Shown piece after piece: positions 6,504 through 11,278 of a stretch of 11,278 nt of DNA. The stretch spans positions 1 to 11,278 of the forward strand of contig CAKQWR010000055.1 in NCBI GenBank assembly GCA_934279105.1. The letters run 5' to 3'. The notes under the pieces were generated by a model that was not told the origin of the DNA, searched no databases, and saw nothing but the letters and a program-made list of their open reading frames with translations. The stretch is from an uncultured Oribacterium sp. GTDB lineage: Bacteria; Bacillota; Clostridia; Lachnospirales; Lachnospiraceae. The stretch's first letter is position 1; each line of letters begins with the position of its first letter. A program made the position numbers and the translations under genes.

Positions 6504-6971
6504 ATGAAATTAGTCATTGGAAACGATCATGCAGCGATTGAGATGAAGAATGAGATCAAGGAGTACCTCGAGGGCAAGGGCATCGAGGTGATCGATGTCG
6601 GAACGAATTCTCCGGAGAGTTTTGATTATCCGATTTCCGGCTACCGCGTAGGTAAGATGGTTGCTTCCGGTGAAGTCGATGGCGGCATCGCCATCTGTGG
6701 TACAGGCGTAGGCATTAGCCTCGCATGCAATAAGGTAGAAGGCATCCGTGCGTGCTGCTGCAGCGAGCCTTACTCCGCAGAGATGAGCAAGCGCCATAAT
6801 AACTCGAACGTCATCTGCTTCGGCGCACGTGTCATCGGTATCGAGACAGCAAAGCAGATCGTGGACGCATGGACAGGCGCGACCTTCGAGGGTGGCCGTC
6901 ACCAGAGACGTGTCGATGAGATCATGGAGATCGAGGCAACACAGAAGCTGAAGGTGGCAGACGAGGCATAA
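6504..6971 (+). CDS. rpiB: Ribose-5-phosphate isomerase B
   Basis: A 155-residue enzyme of the RpiB/LacAB family that interconverts ribose 5-phosphate and ribulose 5-phosphate in the non-oxidative pentose phosphate pathway. The start shows the phosphate-binding GNDHAA motif (Asp8, His9). The catalytic cysteine is Cys65 in ICGTGVGIS, and the conserved RHNNSNVICFG segment (97-107) supplies His98. GGRHQRRVD (130-138) holds the phosphate-contacting His and Arg residues. The single-copy gene context favours RpiB; the LacA/LacB galactose-6-phosphate isomerase relatives work as adjacent pairs, and no partner is present here. GAGGAG lies 7-8 bases before the ATG. A strong terminator follows. Confidence 0.94.
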   Translation: MKLVIGNDHAAIEMKNEIKEYLEGKGIEVIDVGTNSPESFDYPISGYRVGKMVASGEVDGGIAICGTGVGISLACNKVEGIRACCCSEPYSAEMSKRHNNSNVICFGARVIGIETAKQIVDAWTGATFEGGRHQRRVDEIMEIEATQKLKVADEA

Positions 6972-7029
6972 ATCATCGCGCGAAGCGAGTATGCAATCGA
7001 GGCATCCTGGTGAAAACAGAACAGATAAG

Positions 7030-7072
7030 AAAAGAAAAGGAGCATCCCGAGATGGGGTGCTCCTTTTCTTTT
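7030..7072. terminator. Bidirectional intrinsic terminator between rpiB and the PHP gene
   Basis: A 19-bp stem joins 7030-7048 to 7054-7072 with a five-base loop and one G-T wobble. The arms begin AAAAGAAAAGG and end CCTTTTCTTTT, so each strand has its own T-rich tail. It can serve both convergent genes. Confidence 0.9.
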
Positions 7073-7084
7073 CGCAGTGTCTGC

Positions 7085-7135
7085 TGTCGAGTATAGTCGA
7101 CGGTTTCGGGGATATTCTGTCGATTATACTCGACA
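7085..7135. repeat. Two 18-bp palindromes at a 33-bp period
   Basis: TGTCGAGTATAGTCGACG (7085-7102) and TGTCGATTATACTCGACA (7118-7135) are variants of the palindrome TGTCGAGTATACTCGACA found upstream of the ATPase gene. They start exactly 33 bp apart, the same register as the three copies at 9491-9574, although the 15-base spacer between them is unrelated. They lie past the rpiB terminator and 9 bases from the stop of the PHP gene, with no promoter of their own. Confidence 0.85.
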
Positions 7136-7144
7136 GAACGCAGC

Positions 7145-7966
7145 TTACTTCGTCAGCAGATCCTTCACGCCGCTTTCCTTCAGCGTGGTGAGGAAGCTCT
7201 GTTCGTTGCGGCTTGCGATGAGCTCCTCCGGGAACTGCATTTCTGCCAGGAGCTTCTTCGTCTCTTCGAATTTTCCGATGTGCGGTGCGATGTGTGCATC
7301 GGTTGCGATGGTGATCTGGCAGCCGATTTCTGCACAGGCCGCAAGAATCTGGCGGCAGCGATCCTTGTTCGCATCGCCACTCCACGGGAAGCCGAAGCTG
7401 TGCTCATTGACCTCGAGACACTTATGCATCGCTTTCGCAGCCTCTGCGAGCGCACGGTAATCGACGTCGAGACCGGTGCGGCCGACGTGTCCGAGGATGA
7501 ATACCTTCGGATTCGAGAGTGCCTTGATATACATGTCGGTCAGCTCCGTGCCGGAGGCATCGCCGATGAAGTATTTTCCGTGCACACTGGCGATGACATA
7601 GTCCATCTCGCGAGTCGTGTGCTCGTAGAGCGTGGTCGGTGTCTTATACTTGTCGCCGACGATGGACGTGTCATTCGGTATATCCTCACCGAACAGCTTT
7701 CCATCGAGGCCCACGATGTCTACTTCGCAGCCTGCGAGCAGCGTTACGCCCATCCATTTGCGTGGCCAGGTCGAGGGCGCATTTGCGAGGTACTGATAGT
7801 TTTTTGCGTTCTCATAATCCGGCCAGAGCATCGGTGAGAAATGATCGGTGGATGCCAGAAGCTCGAGTCCGGTGTCTGCCGCCTCCTTCACATTTTCCGC
7901 AATCGTAGAAAATGCATGACGACTGTAAAGTGTATGGGTATGCGTATCACATTTGATTTCGTACAT
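7145..7966 (-). CDS. PHP-domain metal-dependent phosphatase, YcdX-like
   Basis: A 273-residue PHP (polymerase and histidinol phosphatase) domain protein. All nine ligands expected for the trinuclear metal centre of YcdX are visible: His9 and His11 (DTHTH), His17, His42 (STDHFS), Glu81 (CEVD), His129 (SVHG), His160 (LGHVGR), Asp223 and His225 (TDAH). Enzymes of this type hydrolyse small phosphate esters; the substrate of this one is unknown. It lacks the histidine-biosynthesis context expected for a histidinol phosphatase. GAGAGG lies 6-7 bases before the ATG. The 184-base gap upstream, shared with the divergent methyltransferase gene, is GC-rich at about 7985-8065; I see no recognisable riboswitch in it. 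Confidence 0.9.
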   Translation of the reverse strand: MYEIKCDTHTHTLYSRHAFSTIAENVKEAADTGLELLASTDHFSPMLWPDYENAKNYQYLANAPSTWPRKWMGVTLLAGCEVDIVGLDGKLFGEDIPNDTSIVGDKYKTPTTLYEHTTREMDYVIASVHGKYFIGDASGTELTDMYIKALSNPKVFILGHVGRTGLDVDYRALAEAAKAMHKCLEVNEHSFGFPWSGDANKDRCRQILAACAEIGCQITIATDAHIAPHIGKFEETKKLLAEMQFPEELIASRNEQSFLTTLKESGVKDLLTK

Positions 7967-8096
7967 AGTAAACCTCTCTGAAAGTGCCTCGGAATCGCCG
8001 GATCGTGTGCGGCCGATGGAACGACGCGGGCGGGTGCCGCAGGACCGCCGTCTGCATTGGCCTCAAAAAAAGCGCGTAAAACCACTTCTAAATTGC

Positions 8097-8125
8097 TTGC
8101 AATCATAACACAAGTGCGCTAAATT
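8097..8125 (+). promoter_or_regulatory. Possible promoter of the methyltransferase gene
   Basis: TTGCAA (8097-8102) and TAAATT (8120-8125) are 17 bases apart, each matching the consensus at 4 of 6 positions. The leader would be short (about 20 bases). Confidence 0.35.
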
Positions 8126-8150
8126 GCAAATCAGGAAAAGAGAGGTGACT

Positions 8151-9377
8151 ATGGGAACATCATTGGTTTCAGATGGAAAAGTAATTTTACGGAAGGGTGA
8201 GGGACGCACCATCAAGGCGGGCGGTGCCTGGATTTTCGACAATGAAATCGACCAGTATGCTGGTGATTACGCGAACGGGGATATCGTCCGCGTGGAAGAT
8301 TTCGATGGCTTCTTTATGGGCTATGGCTTCATCAATCATCACTCGAAGATTCGTGTGCGGATGCTGAGTCGCTGGCGGAAGGAGCCGATCGACGCAGCAT
8401 TTCTGTATGATCGTGTGAAGGCGGCGTGGGAATACCGGAAGACTGTCATGGGCGCAGACACGGATTCCTGTCGTGTGATTTTCGGCGAGGCAGACTGGCT
8501 GCCGGGACTTACGGTCGATAAATATGAGGACGTGCTGGTGGTTGAGTCGCTCGCACTCGGTATGGATCGTCTGAAGCCGATGATCCTCGAGGACCTCGTG
8601 GAGATTCTGAAGGAAGATGGTATCCACATCCGCGGCATCTATGAGCGGAGTGATGCGCCGGTTCGTAAAAAAGAAGGCATGGATGTGTATAAGGGCTTTA
8701 TCGGTCCGGAATTTGATACGAATGTCGAAATCACGGAGAATGGCGTCAAGTACATGGTCGATGTCGTGAATGGTCAGAAGACCGGATTTTTCCTCGATCA
8801 GAAGTATAATCGTCGGGCCATGCAGCGCATATGTAAGGGGAAGCGAGTTCTCGACTGCTTTACACACATGGGTACCTTCGCACTAAATGCCGGTATCGCA
8901 GGCGCCTCAGAGGTAGAAGGTCTCGATATCTCGGAGCTCGCGATTCAGCAGGCGACGGCGAATGCGAAGCGGAACCATCTCGAGGACACTGTGCATTTCC
9001 GTGTGGCGGATGTGCTTGATGAGTTGCCGAAGCTGAACGCACAGGGCGAGAAGTATGACGTCGTCATCCTCGATCCGCCGGCCTTTACGAAGTCCCGCGA
9101 AGCGACGAAGGCTGCCATCCGCGGTTACCGCGAGATCAACATGCAGGGACTGAAGCTCGTAAAGGATGGCGGCTACTTCGCCACCTGCAGCTGCAGCCAC
9201 TTTATGACCCCGGAGCTCTTCACGAAGACCATCGCCGAGGCTGCCGGCTCCGTGCATCGTCGGCTCCGCCAGATCGAGTACCGCACACAGGCGTGTGACC
9301 ACCCGATTCTCTGGTCCGGTGATGAAAATTCCTATTATCTTAAGTTCTATATCTTCCAGGTATGTGACGAAAAGTAA
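8151..9377 (+). CDS. rlmI: Class I rRNA (cytosine-C5) methyltransferase, RlmI type
   Basis: A 408-residue SAM-dependent enzyme. Residues 8-74 form a PUA RNA-binding domain (KGEGRTIKAGGAWIFDNEI), followed by a linker domain and the Rossmann methyltransferase fold. The SAM motif is LDCFTHMGTFALNAG (234-248), the acidic ribose contact is GLDIS (257-261), the motif IV loop is DPPAF (308-312) and TCSCSH (345-350) carries the cysteines expected at the cytosine-C5 catalytic site. This domain order and length fit RlmI, which makes m5C1962 in 23S rRNA. The ATG at 8151 follows GAGAGGTGA; an upstream ATG at 8124 falls in the possible promoter and has no ribosome site. The site specificity is inferred from the family. 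Confidence 0.87.
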   Translation: MGTSLVSDGKVILRKGEGRTIKAGGAWIFDNEIDQYAGDYANGDIVRVEDFDGFFMGYGFINHHSKIRVRMLSRWRKEPIDAAFLYDRVKAAWEYRKTVMGADTDSCRVIFGEADWLPGLTVDKYEDVLVVESLALGMDRLKPMILEDLVEILKEDGIHIRGIYERSDAPVRKKEGMDVYKGFIGPEFDTNVEITENGVKYMVDVVNGQKTGFFLDQKYNRRAMQRICKGKRVLDCFTHMGTFALNAGIAGASEVEGLDISELAIQQATANAKRNHLEDTVHFRVADVLDELPKLNAQGEKYDVVILDPPAFTKSREATKAAIRGYREINMQGLKLVKDGGYFATCSCSHFMTPELFTKTIAEAAGSVHRRLRQIEYRTQACDHPILWSGDENSYYLKFYIFQVCDEK

Positions 9378-9379
9378 AG

Positions 9380-9417
9380 AAGTGGTCAGCCCGCGGTAAA
9401 GGGCTGACCGCTTTTTT
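9380..9417 (+). terminator. Intrinsic terminator after the methyltransferase gene
   Basis: AAGTGGTCAGCCC (9380-9392) pairs with GGGCTGACCGCTT (9401-9413) with one G-T wobble, followed by a T-run. Just beyond it is a separate perfect palindrome TTCCGAACGGTTCGGAA (9420-9436) of unknown role. Confidence 0.9.
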
Positions 9418-9490
9418 CTTTCCGAACGGTTCGGAACTGGATATCCGGGGCCTCCTGGCTGTTTACTCCATGATATGATCAGATTCGTGC

Positions 9491-9574
9491 TGCCGAGTAT
9501 ACTCGACAGAAAACATGCAAAATCGTCGAGCATACTCGACAAAAATACGCAAAAACTGTCGAGTATACTCGACA
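9491..9574. repeat. Array of three 18-bp palindromes at a 33-bp period, upstream of the ATPase gene
   Basis: The copies start at 9491, 9524 and 9557: TGCCGAGTATACTCGACA, CGTCGAGCATACTCGACA and TGTCGAGTATACTCGACA. The third is a perfect palindrome; the others carry one or two changes, all in the left half. The two 15-base spacers are A-rich and loosely alike (both contain a GCAAAA block). A period of 33 bp puts the sites on nearly the same face of the helix. The third copy overlaps the probable -35 box of the ATPase promoter. It is not a CRISPR array: the unit is too short and the spacers are similar. Confidence 0.92.
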
Positions 9575-9597
9575 ACCTTTGCTTTTGATAGTAAAAT
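9569..9597 (+). promoter_or_regulatory. Probable ATPase promoter overlapping the third palindrome
   Basis: TCGACA (9569-9574), the right end of the third palindrome, matches the -35 consensus at 5 of 6 positions. TAAAAT (9592-9597) matches the -10 at 5 of 6, with a 17-base spacer. A protein bound to the palindrome would block RNA polymerase. Confidence 0.6.
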
Positions 9598-9619
9598 AGA
9601 AAAAGGAAAGGAGGCGAAG

Positions 9620-10894
9620 ATGAATCATTTGATTTTAAAAACGGTCATCAATGATATGCACGAAGTAATTAAGGAAGCGGACATCGTCGATCGAGAATAT
9701 ATCTTCGAAAAGAATGTCAACTATGTACTGGGAGGCATTCGGCGTGCAGGCAAGTCAACATTGCTCTATAAAATCGTGATGGATCTGATTGCAGAGGGAG
9801 TTGACTGGAATCGGATAATCTATGTGAACTTCGAGGATGAGCGTCTTACGGAATTCTCACTGGAGGATTTTAACGATTTGGTCGCAACCGCAGGAGAAAT
9901 GACGAGTGAAAAGCCTTACTTTTTCCTCGATGAGGTGCAGAACATTCCAGGTTGGGAACGTTTCGCACGTCGTATGGCGGACGCTCGAGAACATGTTTAT
10001 ATCACTGGCAGCAATGCAGCAATGCTTAGCCATGAGATGGAATCAAGACTCGGTGGACGTTACATGACCATGCACGTTTATCCATATAACTTCCGGGAGT
10101 ATCTGATGGCTTCAAAGCTGGATTATTCGGAAGCGGCTTACCTGACAACGAAACTAAACGGCCGGATTCGAAGCGCAGCACAGTCCTATCTTACCGATGG
10201 CGGATTTCCTGAATCCTTGATGTTTGTAAACAGGCGAAGCTATGTAGAGAATATATATCAGAAAATACTGTATGGTGATATTCTCGCTCGGAATGCGATT
10301 CGAAATCCGGAGTCACTTCGGCTGATGATGAAGAAAATTGCAGAAACCGTCACGAGCGAACTGTCGATTTCGAAGCTGAGCGGTACGATTCAGGCTACGG
10401 GAGTGAAGTTCTCCAAGGATACGGCTGCAGAATATGTAAACTATGCAGAAAATGCGTATCTGATTTTCAGAATCACAAATTTCGTTGCCAAATTCGCAGA
10501 ACGTGAAAGTGTGCCAAAATACTACTTCTCGGATAACGGACTCCTGAATCTGTTTCTGATCAATAAAAACAGCTACCTGCTTGAAAATATCGTGGGTATC
10601 AAACTGCACCAGCAGTTCTCCGAGCGTCTGTTTTACTTTAAATCACCGAAGACCGGTATCGATATAGACTTCTATACACCGGATAACCACACGGCCATTC
10701 AGGTCGCTTACAGTATCGAAGAGGAAGCTGCAAGGAAGCGAGAGATCGATAATATCGTAAAGCTGTCTCGTTCATTTGAAGAAGCAGAACGCTTTATCAT
10801 CGTCACTCTCGAGGAAGAAGAGATGATCGAGATCGCACAGACGACGATTGAAGTAATCCCGCTTTATAAATATCTTGCGATGCGAGACTGCTGA
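9620..10894 (+). CDS. AAA_14/DUF4143-type ATPase
   Basis: A 424-residue ATPase. The Walker A loop is GGIRRAGKSTLL (38-49) and Walker B is YFFLDEVQ (100-107), followed by the sensor YITGSNA (127-133) and SRLGGRY (142-148). Residues 245-285 look like a winged-helix segment, and 315-395 form the restriction-nuclease-like C-terminal region with Glu322, GIDIDFY (346-352) and IQVAY (360-364). The usual catalytic lysine after IQV is replaced, so nuclease activity is doubtful. I chose the ATG at 9620 because GGAAAGGAGG precedes it; the longer reading frame would run through the promoter and two palindromes. The family is widespread, often mobile and of unclear function, with no partner gene here. By eye, codon use is more AT-rich than in neighbouring genes, which hints at transfer. 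Confidence 0.9.
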   Translation: MNHLILKTVINDMHEVIKEADIVDREYIFEKNVNYVLGGIRRAGKSTLLYKIVMDLIAEGVDWNRIIYVNFEDERLTEFSLEDFNDLVATAGEMTSEKPYFFLDEVQNIPGWERFARRMADAREHVYITGSNAAMLSHEMESRLGGRYMTMHVYPYNFREYLMASKLDYSEAAYLTTKLNGRIRSAAQSYLTDGGFPESLMFVNRRSYVENIYQKILYGDILARNAIRNPESLRLMMKKIAETVTSELSISKLSGTIQATGVKFSKDTAAEYVNYAENAYLIFRITNFVAKFAERESVPKYYFSDNGLLNLFLINKNSYLLENIVGIKLHQQFSERLFYFKSPKTGIDIDFYTPDNHTAIQVAYSIEEEAARKREIDNIVKLSRSFEEAERFIIVTLEEEEMIEIAQTTIEVIPLYKYLAMRDC

Positions 10895-10985
10895 TGGCAA
10901 AGGAATAGGCAACGTTATGTACGATGCAGCCAGAAAATCGGCTTAAAGCCTTCTGAGTCCAGCGTTTCGGCAGTTCTGTGAAAAT

Positions 10986-11026
10986 AAAAAGAGGACATCT
11001 ACTGAATAGTAGATGTCCTCTTTTTT
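10986..11026. terminator. Bidirectional terminator between the ATPase and tRNA-Cys genes
   Basis: GAGGACATCTACT (10991-11003) and AGTAGATGTCCTC (11008-11020) form a perfect 13-bp stem with a GAAT loop, flanked by AAAAA on the left and TTTTTT on the right. It ends the tRNA transcript on the minus strand and probably the ATPase transcript. The roughly 90 bases between the ATPase stop and this hairpin show no gene. Confidence 0.92.
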
Positions 11027-11028
11027 CG

Positions 11029-11099
11029 AGGCGAGAGTCGGATTCGAACCGGCGCTCAGGGTGTTGCAGACCCATGCCTTACCACTTGGCTATCTCGCC
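11029..11099 (-). tRNA. tRNA-Cys (anticodon GCA)
   Basis: The minus strand folds into a cloverleaf of 71 bases: acceptor GGCGAGA/TCTCGCC, D-arm GCC/GGC with AAGTGGTAA, anticodon loop CTGCAAC (GCA) and T-loop TTCGAAT. The unpaired base at position 73 is U, a known identity element for cysteine. CCA is not encoded and must be added by the nucleotidyltransferase. Two stem positions do not pair normally: the outermost pair of the anticodon stem (T-T) and the second pair of the T-stem (C-A). Confidence 0.95.
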
Positions 11100-11136
11100 A
11101 TATCTGCGATGCGCTACATCGTTTTTGACTTCCCAT

Positions 11137-11165
11137 AGTATAGCGTATTTATAGGAAATAAGCAA
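11137..11165 (-). promoter_or_regulatory. tRNA-Cys promoter
   Basis: On the minus strand TTGCTT (11165-11160) and TATACT (11142-11137) are separated by 17 bases and lie about 40 bases upstream of the mature tRNA 5' end. Confidence 0.7.
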
Positions 11166-11278
11166 TCACATATTTCGATATAGGCCGCGGCTTCTACGTA
11201 TAGTGACTTGTCAAACTAACTTCCATCCCTCTTCTCCCAAAGATGGAACTTACTTGTTCCAAATGCCACAGTGGAATT
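11166..11278. other. Unassigned terminal stretch with clustered short inverted repeats
   Basis: No gene can be supported. The last 60 bases hold several overlapping inverted repeats: TTCCATC/GATGGAA, GGAAC/GTTCC and CCACAGTGG. They may be the edge of a mobile element or another terminator region that continues beyond the window. Confidence 0.3.

Noticed and set aside
6510..7385. Long open frame on the minus strand opposite rpiB
   Set aside because: It overlaps two well-supported genes and a terminator and has low-complexity, Arg/His/Cys-rich translation typical of a shadow frame.
7888..8106. 72-residue open frame on the minus strand upstream of the PHP gene
   Set aside because: There is no ribosome binding site before its ATG and it overlaps the PHP gene start, which has one.
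9491..9574. Short CRISPR array
   Set aside because: The repeats are 18-bp palindromes, the 15-base spacers resemble each other, and no cas gene is present.
11216..11278. Possible 3' end of a minus-strand coding sequence entering from the right
   Set aside because: Two minus-strand frames are open over only about 20 codons and neither gives a recognisable protein; the fragment is too short to support.

Overview
The window looks like a stretch of chromosome from an anaerobic Firmicute, most likely Clostridia and probably Lachnospiraceae. The evidence is a two-subunit iron-sulfur L-serine dehydratase, strong AGGAGG-type ribosome binding sites, an HPr-fold protein of low-GC Gram-positive type, a tRNA-Cys without an encoded CCA, and a housekeeping gene set of mid GC content. 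The species cannot be named from this sequence.

Layout, left to right. Positions 1-107 hold part of a dispersed structured repeat. A LysR-type regulator (minus strand, 108-1010) is divergent from sdaAB (1215-1883) and sdaAA (2077-2964), which encode the beta and alpha subunits of L-serine dehydratase. The two subunit genes are separated by a strong terminator-like hairpin and a structured spacer. A 100-bp-period hairpin repeat follows sdaAA. Next come a uracil/xanthine-type permease (3205-4638), a 333-bp gap with a candidate structured RNA, and a NagD-type HAD phosphatase (4972-5778). This phosphatase converges on a small histidine-free HPr-like protein (minus, 5973-6215). The space between those two stop codons is almost entirely one long imperfect palindrome. 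Divergent from the small gene is rpiB (6504-6971). A PHP-family phosphatase (minus, 7145-7966) converges on rpiB and is divergent from an RlmI-type 23S rRNA cytosine methyltransferase (8151-9377). The window ends with a solo AAA_14/DUF4143 ATPase (9620-10894) and a tRNA-Cys gene (minus, 11029-11099).

Most genes are single transcription units closed by clear intrinsic terminators. The metabolic theme is serine to pyruvate, nucleobase import, pentose phosphate isomerisation and phosphoester hydrolysis, but nothing ties these genes into one pathway. The LysR gene probably controls the serine dehydratase genes, from which it diverges.

The most unusual signal is a family of 18-bp palindromes (consensus TGTCGAGTATACTCGACA). 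Three copies lie at an exact 33-bp period just upstream of the ATPase, and the last one overlaps its probable -35 box. Two more copies, again exactly 33 bp apart, lie about 2.4 kb away between rpiB and the PHP gene. The spacer sequences differ between the two places but the 33-bp register is kept, which suggests an operator or recognition array for a multimeric DNA-binding protein. The stop-to-stop palindrome and its partial relative at the left edge of the window are the second notable signal.
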